This document shows, piece by piece, positions 18,001-26,239 of a DNA stretch of 64,000 nucleotides (positions are counted from its first letter, which is position 1; every line of letters starts with the position of its first letter). The DNA lies in NCBI GenBank assembly GCA_015232575.1, contig JADFZL010000007.1, positions 1 through 64,000 on the forward strand. Reading direction: 5' to 3'. The translations under genes and the position numbers were made by a program. This DNA is from Candidatus Rifleibacteriota bacterium (GTDB lineage: Bacteria; Muiribacteriota; Ozemobacteria; Ozemobacterales; Ozemobacteraceae). The notes under the pieces were generated by a model, which ran no database searches, had not been told where the DNA came from, and saw only the letters and a list, made by a program, of their open reading frames with translations.

Positions 18001-18179
18001 AGACTGGCGAAAACGACATTAATGATGCCGTCAAAATTCATTCAGAATATCTCAAACAGGAAACACTTGCTTTGAATATTCACTCAAAAGAGCCATCTGT
18101 TGGTTCTACTGAATGGAATATTAACGGAATCCAGGTATTGATGAACGTTATCAAAGAATCCCGGGATTCAAAACAGTAA
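15021..18179 (+). CDS. ileS: Isoleucyl-tRNA synthetase, type 2 (eukaryote-like)
   Basis: This 1052-residue class I synthetase attaches isoleucine to tRNA-Ile. The ATP-binding motif is HPGH at residues 55-58, inside GPPTANGTPHPGH, and KMSKS is at 589-593. CP1 editing residues (WTTTPWTL), a Cys-rich zinc site (WTCKCGEKLC, CPKCS) and an anticodon-binding domain are present. The PHPGH form and the long C-terminal part after about 900 match the type 2 branch found in eukaryotes and some bacteria, which is often naturally insensitive to mupirocin. It lies 22 bases after the aldolase and probably shares its transcript. Confidence 0.95.
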   Translation: MAFKKTFTTIDSKRDLEILDFWKKEDIFQKSINFREGAPSFIFYEGPPTANGTPHPGHVLTKAMKDLVPRYKTMCGCQVKRKAGWDTHGLPVELEVEKQLGMNSKQDIEKYGIENFIKKCRESVFKYEAEWRQMVERGGFWVDMDDPYITCSDEYVESVWWILSQFWKEGLLYEGHKVVPYCPRCGTALSSHEVSQGYDEAEDPSVVVRFAIKNQPETYFLVWTTTPWTLISNVALAVGSDIDYVKVSHNGQNLILAEKRLEILKGEGEVVAKMKGRDLLNTEYVQLYPFVVPEKRAHYVIAADFVSTEDGTGIVHIAPAFGEDDYRVGQANDLPVMQPVDLSGKFTDLVTPWKGRFVKDADSDIIADMKKTGKLFSAGKIKHTYPFCWRCDSPLLYYARHSWFIRATAFKDEVLKANDTINWFPAHVKEGRFKNFLDNMIDWAISRDRYWGTPLPIWTCKCGEKLCISSISELKKLGKNVPEKLEPHKPYVDEILIPCPKCSADMKRVNEVIDCWFDSGAMHTAQWHYPFENKETFNKSYPADFICEAVDQTRGWFYSLLVTGTFLYKKSPYKNVVVLGLICDKNGLKMSKSKGNVLDCMKLFDKYGADAVRWSLYSGTAPWNTRRFYEEAISESQSRFLGTLQNVYSFFVLYANTESFNPFSHKIPVADRPELDRWLISRLNNTILTVRKAMDSFEVTHATTALETFVDDLSNWYVRRSRRRFWMSGMNHEQASAFLTLWEALVETARLVAPFVPFISEDIYRNLVGSVDSKAPQSVHLNDYPVAQGALIDETLERRMDFARKVVGLGRAARNESNLKVRQPLADMKVVAAEEWQKKALVDMQELIFEELNVKKLVPIESDKDLVKFSAKPNFRSIGQGKYKAMIPKIKAYLEAADGQKIKQDLDKGQYSFQLEGQEVVLVPADVELSTTASGEMAVQSEGTLTVALNKTLTRELVLEGLARELVNKIQFMRKEKGFEVSDRITFEYKVVGQTGENDINDAVKIHSEYLKQETLALNIHSKEPSVGSTEWNINGIQVLMNVIKESRDSKQ

Positions 18180-18238
18180 TTAAGGATGCAAAAACTTACA
18201 TACAGGTGCCAAATTTGTGAGTTAACTTTGGGTTAAGC

Positions 18239-18303
18239 TGTCATCTCGAACGAATGTGAGAGATCTGATAAATGTGTGGCTTCTCACTTCGGTCGAAATG
18301 ACA
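18239..18303. repeat. Dispersed palindromic repeat, family 1, copy 1
   Basis: An imperfect palindrome starts with TGTCATCTCGAACGAATGTG and ends with CTTCGGTCGAAATGACA. The two ends are partly complementary. Relatives occur at 26035, 30700 (half copy), 45031 and 47664, always between genes. It is a REP-like element; no transposase is nearby. Confidence 0.75.
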
Positions 18304-18343
18304 TAGCAGAATATTTGACCTATTAAGCGACATCTTGCTTTCT

Positions 18344-18373
18344 CCCTCTCCCCGGAATTGCCGTGGGAGAGGG
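18344..18373. repeat. Palindrome CCCTCTCCC/GGGAGAGGG upstream of dnaN
   Basis: Arms CCCTCTCCC (18344-18352) and GGGAGAGGG (18365-18373) enclose GGAATTGCCG-type spacer. A second copy with the same arms and a similar TTGCCG spacer is at 50062-50090. It may act as a transcription pause in the dnaN leader or simply be a REP-type repeat. Confidence 0.65.
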
Positions 18374-18412
18374 TCAGGGTGAGGGTTTATAATAAAATGG
18401 AGAAAATGATTC

Positions 18413-19552
18413 ATGAAGTTTGTACTGAACCTTTCGGAATTAAATGATGCACTTTCTATCGTCGGAAGAGCGACCGGGAACAAAGTGAAGGCGATTCTTT
18501 CGAATGTACTTCTGATCGCTGCTGATAATGAAGTAAGGCTTGCTGGTACAAATCTCGAAGTTATGATTACTTCGAGAATTCGTGCAGAGGTCGAAACTTC
18601 AGGACAGTGCACTATTCCAGAAAAAATCTTTCATGAGGTTGTATCTGCTCTTAATTCATCTTCTCCTCAGAGTATTGTGACAGTTACACAGATTGATGGT
18701 AATCAGATCGAATTAGCCACTGGACGTACTAAAACCAGCCTTCCAATTCAGGGAATCGAAGATTTTCCACCTCTTCCAGTAATTGAAATAGATAAAATTC
18801 CTTCTTTTACAATTGAAAGCTGTCAAATTAAAAAGCCATTGCAGCAGGTTTCAATTGCGATGGGTTCCGAGGAAGGTAATATTACTCAAAGATGTGTATG
18901 TTTTTCTTTCAGCGAAGGCAGAATCAAGTTTACTTCTACTGACATACATCGTCTTGCGCTCGCTTATTCGGAAAAGCTTGAGTATCCGCCTGAAATGGAG
19001 AAAAGCTTTCTTATTCCTGCAAAATCAATTCCCGAAATACTGAAAATTCTTGATGACGGAAAGAATGTCAGAATTGCTCTTATGGGCGATCAGCTTATTT
19101 TTTCTTCTGATAGATTTTTCCTTCTTACCCTGCTCTATGATGGAAAATATCCTGATTTTACCAGAGCGATTCCGAAAAATATTAATTCTCAGCTGAAGAT
19201 TAAGACCCATGAACTTCAGAATGGTCTCAAAACAATTGCGCCTGTAGCAAGGTTGAATGCTGGAATGTTTTATTTTGACATAGGTGAAAATGAAACCAGA
19301 ATCTGGACAAACGCTGCTGGCGAGGGAACCATTGAATGTTTTGTACCATCAGAACTCACTGGAGAAAAACTTCAGATAGGTTTTAATATTAAGTTTGTTA
19401 CCGACTTTCTGAACGTGGCAGATTCTGAAGACATTCTTTTGAAGCTGGTTACGCCATCTTTTCCGGGTTTGTTCACTCCTTTTGAGTCTTCAACAGATTA
19501 TCAGTATATTATAATGCCAATGTCAGTTAAGAAAACAGGTACAGAAGGATAA
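18413..19552 (+). CDS. dnaN: DNA polymerase III sliding clamp (beta subunit)
   Basis: The 379-residue beta clamp has the normal length for this homodimeric ring that tethers polymerase to DNA. Typical features are the start MKFVLNLSELNDALSIVGRA, the first-domain ILSNVLLIA, SLPIQGIEDFPPLP between domains one and two, GKYPDFTRAIP near 240, and the C-terminal YIIMPMSV, which forms part of the client-binding pocket. GGAG at about 18396 sets the start. It is not next to dnaA or recF. Instead it follows ileS and two repeat elements and is followed after 5 bases by a HEAT-repeat gene. Confidence 0.95.
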   Translation: MKFVLNLSELNDALSIVGRATGNKVKAILSNVLLIAADNEVRLAGTNLEVMITSRIRAEVETSGQCTIPEKIFHEVVSALNSSSPQSIVTVTQIDGNQIELATGRTKTSLPIQGIEDFPPLPVIEIDKIPSFTIESCQIKKPLQQVSIAMGSEEGNITQRCVCFSFSEGRIKFTSTDIHRLALAYSEKLEYPPEMEKSFLIPAKSIPEILKILDDGKNVRIALMGDQLIFSSDRFFLLTLLYDGKYPDFTRAIPKNINSQLKIKTHELQNGLKTIAPVARLNAGMFYFDIGENETRIWTNAAGEGTIECFVPSELTGEKLQIGFNIKFVTDFLNVADSEDILLKLVTPSFPGLFTPFESSTDYQYIIMPMSVKKTGTEG

Positions 19553-19557
19553 ATGAT

Positions 19558-20877
19558 ATGACCAGGGAACATCAGAAAAAAATCAGAGAAGGACTTACAG
19601 ATTCGAGTGCTCAGACACGCAAGAAGGCCTTGTCTGATCTTAAAAAGCTTGAGCAGCATGAAGCGCTTGAAATACTGCTTTCAGTACTCGGTGAAAAAAA
19701 TGATGATGTACAGTCAGATATCGGAAAAGCCCTTTTGTCTTATAAAGAAGAAGCTTTGCCTTTTCTTGTGCGTGCATTTATGGACACATCCTGGAGGACG
19801 CGAAATGCGGCTTCTAGAATAATCGGGGCCATGGGCGATGTTGCACTTGCTAAGTTTCTTGAACTGATACCCAAGAATACCGAAGATGTTGATTACTGGA
19901 TGGTACAAACTTTCAGCCTGATGGGAGGCGAAGCGATTTCGTGTCTGGTAAAAACATTTAAACATACAAATCAAAAAGTCCGGATTGCTGCAATAAGATC
20001 TGCCGGAAACAGCAGTGACCCTGAAATTGTTACACCACTGCTTGAATTGCTTGACGACAAGAATTGGGTCATTCGTAAAGCAGCGTTTGACAGTCTGGAG
20101 AAAGTTCATCATTTGAATCCAAAATCTGTTCTGCTGGCTTTGCAGAATTCATCAAACGAAGCTAAATTCTGGGTGATCAAGCTGGCAAGCGAAAGACGTG
20201 CAACTGAGTTGATTCCAACATTCTGTTCGATTATTGAACATGATTCAGAGGAACTAAAACTTGAGGCAATCAAAGCTTTGAGTCTGATTGATTCCCCAGA
20301 AACAAGAAAAATTCTTGTCGGATATCTTTCAAACCGATCCTGGATTATCAGAAAGACGGCTGCAGAAGGTATTTGCCAGTTGGGGATGGTCGTTGCTGAC
20401 GATCTTATCGGTGCTTCTGAAGCCTCTAACACTGACATGAGATATTGGTCTGTAAAGCTTCTCGGACAAATTGGCGAACCACGTGTATTTTCTCTTCTGC
20501 TTGAACGTTTGCATGATCCGGAAATATCTGTAAGAGTGGCAGCATGCCAGGCTCTTGGAACACTTGCCGATAAGCGCTCGCTTGCTCCTTTGATGGCTCT
20601 GGTGAGTGACCCGTCAGAAGAAGTTCGTACTGCGGCAATACTTGCAGTGGGTCAGATCGGGGAGAAAGAAGATAAAACATCTTCAACACCTTCTGTTCCT
20701 CACCATTTCCGACCAGAAAATCAAATGCAATGTGTACATTGTGGAAAACTTGTCGGAAAAGATTTTACATTCTGTCCATTTTGTCTGGGACATCTTGCAC
20801 ATGAATGTAAAAACTGCAGTAAACCTCTCAAGATCGAATGGAAAGGTTGCCCGTTCTGCGGAAAGCCCGTATCCTGA
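19558..20877 (+). CDS. HEAT-repeat protein with C-terminal double zinc ribbon
   Basis: The 439-residue cytoplasmic protein is made of about ten HEAT-like repeats (for example VRIAAIRSAGN, WVIRKAAFDSLEKV, VRVAACQALGTLADKRSL, VRTAAILAVGQIGE), forming a protein-binding solenoid to about residue 370. A serine-rich linker leads to a C-terminal double zinc ribbon with CVHCG, CPFC, CKNC and CPFCG pairs. The combination is common in proteins of unknown function in deep-branching phyla. It starts 5 bases after dnaN and is surely co-transcribed, so a link to replication is possible but is inferred only from position. Confidence 0.8.
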   Translation: MTREHQKKIREGLTDSSAQTRKKALSDLKKLEQHEALEILLSVLGEKNDDVQSDIGKALLSYKEEALPFLVRAFMDTSWRTRNAASRIIGAMGDVALAKFLELIPKNTEDVDYWMVQTFSLMGGEAISCLVKTFKHTNQKVRIAAIRSAGNSSDPEIVTPLLELLDDKNWVIRKAAFDSLEKVHHLNPKSVLLALQNSSNEAKFWVIKLASERRATELIPTFCSIIEHDSEELKLEAIKALSLIDSPETRKILVGYLSNRSWIIRKTAAEGICQLGMVVADDLIGASEASNTDMRYWSVKLLGQIGEPRVFSLLLERLHDPEISVRVAACQALGTLADKRSLAPLMALVSDPSEEVRTAAILAVGQIGEKEDKTSSTPSVPHHFRPENQMQCVHCGKLVGKDFTFCPFCLGHLAHECKNCSKPLKIEWKGCPFCGKPVS

Positions 20878-21212
20878 GCCTCACAAGGCGAACGTAGTCT
20901 TTTCCGCAGATTCAAAGAAAAGGCAAGAAAAGGCAAGAAAAGACAAGATTCTTTTTTCCGCAGATTACGCAGATTTTTAGGATTCAGGATTCAAGATTCA
21001 GGATTTAGAAATTTATATCTTTAAGATCTCATCTTTAAATCTTAATCTGCGAAATCTGCGGACAGCTTTTTCTTTTACCTTTATCTTTTTCTCTTATCTT
21101 GGCTGTTTCAGTGCTGTAAAGTATTTTCTTGAAATTTAAAATCCGTGTTCTTCCGTGTTTTCCGTGGTTAAAATCTTTTTCTTATCCCGGTAAATGGTCG
21201 CACTAGGTGGTT
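20878..21212. repeat. Low-complexity intergenic repeat region with inverted CTGCG arms
   Basis: Between convergent genes lies an imperfect inverted repeat. CCGCAGATTACGCAGATT (about 20958-20975) is complementary, with one mismatch, to AATCTGCGAAATCTGCGG (about 21044-21061). The space between them is filled with GATTCAGGATTCAAGATTC-type short repeats. AAGGCAAGAAAAGGCAAGA lies on the left and pyrimidine-rich partners on the right. The TTAATCTGCGAAATCTGCGG segment recurs, slightly altered, near 36700-36727. Confidence 0.6.
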
Positions 21213-22592
21213 TCAGAAGTGTTTCCAGAGGTTGAGTCGTTCGAGAATTACCCTGCCAAGGAAGGTAAAATTTCCGACAAAATATCTCTTCCAGAGTCTG
21301 CCGGGTTCCTGCCAGAATCGGAAAAACCATTCCATGCCGATTTCGCGAACCCACTGAGGCGCTCTTTGTATGCGTCCAGAGTAGAAATCGAACAGTCCGC
21401 CGACTCCCATGCCTATTTTTGCACCGGTCGCCCTGAAGTTTTTTTGAAGCCATTTTTCCTGGAAAGGAGCGCCCATTGCTACAAATAAGACATCCGGTTT
21501 TCTGCGGAAAATTTCGCTGATGATTTCGGGTTCTTCTTCTGGCGAAAAGTATCCATTTCTAACGCCGCAGATTACGACTCCGGGGAAATTTTCCCTGATC
21601 CAGTTTTCCACGGCTTCGGGCACCCCGGGCCTTCCGCCGAACAGATAGACTGATGAACCTTTTACCGCAAGTCTTTCAAGTATTCGAGGAAATAGGTCTG
21701 TACCATTTACATTCTGTCTGATATTCTTCGCAAGAATCTTTCCCGCAATCTTCATTCCGATGCCATCTGCCAGTACTAAATGTGATGAATTAAGTGCATG
21801 AAAATAATTTATATCTTTTGCGGAAATATTTGCACAGTCTGCATTTACAAAACTTACAATGGCATGATTTCCCAAAGAAACCCAGGATAAAAGTTTGCTT
21901 ATTGCTTCATTCATGGTAAGGTTGTCGATTTGAATTCCGAGAATCTGAATTTTTTCAGGGGCTTCCCAGTCTTGACCGCCGTATAAAAGAACTGGTAAAG
22001 CTCTGAAGGCTATTCCGATATCAGTCATAAGCCCGGACTTTTCCATGTATTCTTTGTCGGATTCTATTTCAGAGTCGAAACTGATATTTGCACGCGACCT
22101 GACCCACCATAGGCATATCAAGCCGGGTTTTATATCGTAGTGCTGTCTGTTTTTAATTTCTTCCGGTGTAAGTTCGTTAATTAAGGCTGCTCTCGGACCG
22201 ACAAAAGACATCTCTCCCTTGAGAATGTTGATTAATAATGCAGATTTGTCAGTTCCAAAGAATTTAAAAAATCTGCCAAATAACGTATCGGGAATGTTGA
22301 ATGATAATTCGTGAAATGGCTCACAGTATCTTCCATATTTGAGTTTTACTGAGAATATTTCCTGTTTGGTAATAACCAGCCATTGTACAATTAGAATTAT
22401 TGCCGGAGAATAAAGAATCAGGAAAAGTAATGCCAGAAGAAGATCAAGTAATCGCTTTGTAAGCTGCGTTCCTGGAATAAGAAGATACCAGATGATTTTC
22501 CTGAAAATTCCTCTTATTTTGGAAGAATAAATCCCGTACCAGGAAAATCGATTGTGCAATTTTTCTGAAAGAATTATCTTTTCATTTTCCAT
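21213..22592 (-). CDS. Fused phosphoglycosyltransferase-like / WecG-TagA-CpsF glycosyltransferase
   Basis: This 459-residue protein has two domains. Residues 40-200 match the bacterial sugar transferase (initiating polyprenyl-phosphate) family, with a membrane hairpin (47-73), KGEMSFVGPR at 125-134 and KPGLICLW. Residues 215-410 match the GT26 WecG/TagA/CpsF family, with FVNAD at 248-252, the catalytic Asp D276 in LADGIGM, the NGTDLFPR stretch and a C-terminal QRAPQWVREIGMEWFFR tail. The Asp-Glu dyad of the first domain appears as Asp115-Lys116, so its initiating activity may be lost. It overlaps the upstream glycosyltransferase gene by 19 bases. The likely role is assembly of a surface polysaccharide at the inner membrane. 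Confidence 0.8.
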   Translation of the reverse strand: MENEKIILSEKLHNRFSWYGIYSSKIRGIFRKIIWYLLIPGTQLTKRLLDLLLALLFLILYSPAIILIVQWLVITKQEIFSVKLKYGRYCEPFHELSFNIPDTLFGRFFKFFGTDKSALLINILKGEMSFVGPRAALINELTPEEIKNRQHYDIKPGLICLWWVRSRANISFDSEIESDKEYMEKSGLMTDIGIAFRALPVLLYGGQDWEAPEKIQILGIQIDNLTMNEAISKLLSWVSLGNHAIVSFVNADCANISAKDINYFHALNSSHLVLADGIGMKIAGKILAKNIRQNVNGTDLFPRILERLAVKGSSVYLFGGRPGVPEAVENWIRENFPGVVICGVRNGYFSPEEEPEIISEIFRRKPDVLFVAMGAPFQEKWLQKNFRATGAKIGMGVGGLFDFYSGRIQRAPQWVREIGMEWFFRFWQEPGRLWKRYFVGNFTFLGRVILERLNLWKHF

Positions 22593-23731
22593 AGATATTT
22601 AGTTTTTAATAGAACTTCAAGAGTCCTTTCAGCTGATTTTTTCCAGGTCATTCCAACTGCGCGTTTTATTCCGGATTGTACAAGATTGCTGCGAAGTTCG
22701 TGATTCGAAATTATTTTGTATAATGAGTCTGCAATAGATGATGGTTCCATTGGGTTGAAAAGAACTGCGGCTTCACCGGCAACTTCTGGCAATGACGATA
22801 CATCTGAGCACGCGGTTGGCGCTCCGCACGCCATTGCTTCCAGAATTGGCATTCCGAATCCCTCGTAAAGAGAAGGAAAGGCAAATACATCTGAGCATCT
22901 GTAAAAATCAGGCAGATCATCAGTGGAAATGTGTCCGGCAAATCTGATAGCGCTTTTGAAATCGCTGTTGTCTGCACATTGATGGACTTCAGAAGCCCTG
23001 TCCCAGTCACTTCCGGCGAGGATGAGATCATGGGGAATGTGTTTTTCTCTTTTTAAAATTTCAAAAGCTTGAATCAGTCTGATATGGTTTTTCCCGGGGT
23101 GTTCTATTCTGGAAATGTAAAAGATAAAAGGCTTTTCAATTTTGAATTTCTCAGCCAGCCTGAGTGCGGCTTTATCTCTGTTTCCGGGGAAAAATCGTCT
23201 GTGGTCAACTCCGTGATGGATTATAGTCGTTTTTTCGTCTGGTACTCTGGCATATTCGACAATATCTCTTTTGCTGGACTCGCTGACGGTAATAATCGAA
23301 GTCATTTGCCTCATGAGCATTGGAAGAACTTTTTTTATGTAGAAAATTCTTGCTTTGTCATATTTCTGCGGAACATGCAGAGAGGAAAAATCATGTACCG
23401 TTGCAACAACCGGGCAAGGCGCCCGGAAAACAAGTCTTCGGTTTCCGGCCGGCAGAAAAAGTACGTCAAAATTTCTCCTGGCAGCAATGAGTGGAGGAAA
23501 TATCTGGTGCCAGATATTGTTTACAAGCGGACTTCGTATTGATTCCGGAAAAGTGAGTGCTTTAAAACCAGAATTTTGCGGAATGAAAATTTCCTTTTCT
23601 GAATTGTAAACCAGAATCTCAAAAGTGTGTTCAGTTTTGAGGTTTGCAAGTTCATTCAGAAGTTCTATCAGATAACGTCCAATTCCAGATTTGCCGCTAT
23701 CGCAACCAAAAGTTGTTATTCCAATTTTCAT
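22574..23731 (-). CDS. Glycosyltransferase family 4
   Basis: The 385-residue GT-B enzyme transfers a sugar from a nucleotide donor to a lipid-linked or polysaccharide acceptor. It has [11 protein letters not shown] near the N-terminus (acceptor side), HDFSSLHVP, the VSESSKRDI turn, and the donor-binding C-terminal motif [19 protein letters not shown] with the retaining-enzyme E-x7-E. The first methionine at 23731 gives the family start [10 protein letters not shown] longer frame to 23809 adds unrelated residues overlapping the purF end. Its stop overlaps the next glycosyltransferase gene, so the two form an operon behind purF. Confidence 0.88.
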   Translation of the reverse strand: MKIGITTFGCDSGKSGIGRYLIELLNELANLKTEHTFEILVYNSEKEIFIPQNSGFKALTFPESIRSPLVNNIWHQIFPPLIAARRNFDVLFLPAGNRRLVFRAPCPVVATVHDFSSLHVPQKYDKARIFYIKKVLPMLMRQMTSIITVSESSKRDIVEYARVPDEKTTIIHHGVDHRRFFPGNRDKAALRLAEKFKIEKPFIFYISRIEHPGKNHIRLIQAFEILKREKHIPHDLILAGSDWDRASEVHQCADNSDFKSAIRFAGHISTDDLPDFYRCSDVFAFPSLYEGFGMPILEAMACGAPTACSDVSSLPEVAGEAAVLFNPMEPSSIADSLYKIISNHELRSNLVQSGIKRAVGMTWKKSAERTLEVLLKTKYLWKMKR

Positions 23732-23765
23732 ATTTTTTCCATTGAATCTACTCAATATTGACAGA

Positions 23766-25190
23766 TTACTTGTTTTTCTTCCTTTCCTGCTCAATTTCAA
23801 GAAGGACATTGCTGTTCATTCCGATAGGGTATTCGCCTGAAAAACATGCCGTACATAAACCCTGGTCGCAGTACAGTTCATTGAGGTCTTCCAGTGACTG
23901 GTAGATCATTGCATCGGCGCCGAGGTATTTTCTTATGTCTTCGATGGAATTATTTGCTGCAATCAATTCAGTTCTTATTGACATGTCTATTCCGTAGACG
24001 CATGGGAATTTTACCGGCGGAGCTGCTGAAACAAAATATACCTTTTCTGCACAGGCTTCCTTAAGTAGTGCTACAATTCTTTTTGATGTAGTACCTCTAA
24101 CAACTGAATCGTCAACCACTGCAACTTTTTTACCTGCAATAATTGGCTTTATTGGACTCAATTTCTGTCTGACTGCGAAGTCCCTTAGATCCTGTGTTGG
24201 AAAAAGAAAGCTTCTGCCGATATACGGATTTTTATTCAGACCTCGCCTGTAGGGAATTCCAAGTTCCTCAGCAAGGCCGGAAGCTGAAAAATATGCGGAA
24301 GATGGTACTTCAATAACTACGTCAGGATGGAGGTCCATTTCCTGAAATCTTTTTGCAATTTTTTTACCCATCCGAACTCTTTCTGTTGCAACAAGAGAAC
24401 CGTGAATTGTTGAATCAGCTCTTGCAAAATAAATATATTCAAAGACACAGAAAGCATCACATTTTTTGTGTAGTATTTTAGAATGCAGATTGCGATCACT
24501 GTCGATGAAAACTGCTTCCCCGGCCTGCAATTCTTTAACAGTCTCATATCCAAGACTTTCAAGGCAGCAGCTTTCAGATGTAAAGGCATATAATATGCCT
24601 CTTTCACTGATTTTTCGTCCCAGTACGAGAGGTCTTATACCATGCGGATCGCAGAAAGCGAGCATTCCCTTGCCATCAAGAAGTGCAATTGAGGAATATG
24701 CCCCCATAACGGTTTTCTGAGTCTCTTCAACTGCATTAAAAAGGTCTTCCGGGGTGAATGCATTCAGATCTTTTCCTTCAAGATATGATGCAAGTGTGAA
24801 AAGAATAAGTTCGAGATCATTTGTGGTTTCAATTACCCGGTTATGCTTCTGAAGTTTTTTTGTCAAATCTGATGAATTGATGATATTTCCGTTGTGAACC
24901 ATTGCAAGGCCGAATGGATAATTCATGTAAATTGGTTGAGCTTCGTGAGGGTCATTGGAACCCTGCGTTGCGTATCTCACGTGTCCAAGCCCAATTGGTG
25001 CCTCAAGTCTTGAAATGATCTTTTCGTCAAAAATCTGATTAACCAGTCCGTTGCCTTTTTTAATCCGGAAATGTTTGTTAAAGGTCACTATTCCGGCAGC
25101 ATCCTGGCCCCTATGCTGGAGTGACGTAAGCCCGAAGGCTATTTCTTTCGAAACATCCTTGTAACCATAAATTCCAAGTATACCGCACAT
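23766..25190 (-). CDS. purF: Amidophosphoribosyltransferase
   Basis: PurF makes phosphoribosylamine from PRPP and glutamine, the first step of de novo purine synthesis. The 474-residue product begins MCGILGIYG, so Cys2 is the N-terminal nucleophile of the glutaminase domain after Met removal. The glutaminase half includes LQHRGQDAAG and GLGHVRYATQG. The PRTase half has the PRPP loop VAVVDDSVVRGTTSK and SRE-like downstream residues. Late cysteines (CDQGLCTACFSGEYP) suggest the iron-sulfur-cluster type, as in Bacillus. It is the last of the leftward purine genes. Confidence 0.95.
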   Translation of the reverse strand: MCGILGIYGYKDVSKEIAFGLTSLQHRGQDAAGIVTFNKHFRIKKGNGLVNQIFDEKIISRLEAPIGLGHVRYATQGSNDPHEAQPIYMNYPFGLAMVHNGNIINSSDLTKKLQKHNRVIETTNDLELILFTLASYLEGKDLNAFTPEDLFNAVEETQKTVMGAYSSIALLDGKGMLAFCDPHGIRPLVLGRKISERGILYAFTSESCCLESLGYETVKELQAGEAVFIDSDRNLHSKILHKKCDAFCVFEYIYFARADSTIHGSLVATERVRMGKKIAKRFQEMDLHPDVVIEVPSSAYFSASGLAEELGIPYRRGLNKNPYIGRSFLFPTQDLRDFAVRQKLSPIKPIIAGKKVAVVDDSVVRGTTSKRIVALLKEACAEKVYFVSAAPPVKFPCVYGIDMSIRTELIAANNSIEDIRKYLGADAMIYQSLEDLNELYCDQGLCTACFSGEYPIGMNSNVLLEIEQERKKNK

Positions 25191-25292
25191 TTTTCACTCC
25201 CATTTATTCAACTATTTAATAAAATCGTATCTTCTCAATAATTCTGTGCGAGCCGTAGACGTGGCATATACACGATAAGCTTACCCCAAAGT

Positions 25293-25913
25293 TTACACGC
25301 CGCTTTTCCCCGTAGAGGATGAGTTCCCTTTTCTGCTGAAGAATTCTGCAAGTACTTTTGGGTAAAGCTCATGTTCTGCGGCAAGTCCGCGCTTTTCGAC
25401 TTCATCAAGAGTATCAGCGCCAGTCAGATCAACACACTGTTTTGCAAGAACCTCGCCGGTGTCTACTCCCTCATCAACAAAATGTACTGTAATGAATGTT
25501 TTCGGAAGCTTGTTTTCGAATGCCCATTTATAACCATTCAATCCCTGAAACGCTTTTGAATCAGCCGGGTGAATATTAATTATCCGGTTCTTATAGGCAG
25601 AAATAAACACCTTTGTAAGGATTCTTCTGAATCCTGCTAGAACAATGTAATCAGGTTTGTACGTTTCGAGATCGGCGATCAGCTTAGTTTCAAATTCAAC
25701 TCTGGAAAGCCTCGCAGACGGGATACAGAATGATCTGAGTCCAAGTTCTGAAGCTTTCTGAATTCCAGGAGATGCAGGATTATCAGAAAAAACTGTACAT
25801 ATTTCCGCGCAGTTGGCTAGTATTCCTGACATGCAGCTTTTAGCAATAGAAAGCATATTGCTTCCTCTGCCGGAAATAAATACTGCTATCTTCACTCTTT
25901 CATTTCCTGTCAT
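25293..25913 (-). CDS. purN: Phosphoribosylglycinamide formyltransferase
   Basis: PurN adds a formyl group from 10-formyl-tetrahydrofolate to GAR. The 206-residue product shows AVFISGRGSN near the start (substrate loop), NIHPADSKAFQG with the catalytic His, and the catalytic Asp in VDEGVDTGEV. The HPADSKAFQGLNGYKWAFE variant replaces the more usual HPSLLPxFPG and is seen in one branch of the family. GGAG precedes ATG 25913 at proper spacing; ATG 25949 would add 12 unrelated residues. It lies between purD and purF, separated from purD by a perfect hairpin. Confidence 0.92.
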   Translation of the reverse strand: MTGNERVKIAVFISGRGSNMLSIAKSCMSGILANCAEICTVFSDNPASPGIQKASELGLRSFCIPSARLSRVEFETKLIADLETYKPDYIVLAGFRRILTKVFISAYKNRIINIHPADSKAFQGLNGYKWAFENKLPKTFITVHFVDEGVDTGEVLAKQCVDLTGADTLDEVEKRGLAAEHELYPKVLAEFFSRKGNSSSTGKSGV

Positions 25914-26034
25914 CGGTCTTCTCCAGCTTCGAGTTCTAAGAACATTCATTTAATGCATAAACTCACAATCCTAATTTACCAAACAATAAGCCATTTTTTG
26001 TAATTGCTCAATAATTAGGGGTATTTAGCTCACT

Positions 26035-26099
26035 TGTTATCTCGAACGAATGTGAGAGATCTCGCAAATGTGGGATTTCTCCCTTCGGTCGTGATGACA
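26035..26099. repeat. Dispersed palindromic repeat, family 1, copy 2
   Basis: This copy shares CTCGAACGAATGTGAGAGAT and CCCTTCGGTC with the copy at 18239 and is the best-matching partner of it. It lies between purN and purD, next to the hairpin at 26184. Confidence 0.75.
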
Positions 26100-26183
26100 A
26101 CAGATCAAGTATTTCCAGTTTAAGCGCTGCCTCTAATTATTGATAAGATGCATTTTTTTCATTATAAGCCAATCTTCCACTTT

Positions 26184-26230
26184 GATTCAGGCAATCTCAA
26201 TTTGCTTTTAAAATTGAGATTGCCTGAATC
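26184..26230. terminator. Perfect 20-bp hairpin after purD
   Basis: GATTCAGGCAATCTCAATTT (26184-26203) pairs perfectly with its complement at 26211-26230 around a 7-base loop. It starts 10 bases beyond the purD stop on the minus strand. There is no T-tract, so it may stabilise the mRNA end or attenuate read-through into purN rather than terminate strictly. Confidence 0.6.
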
Positions 26231-26239
26231 ATTTGGGTA

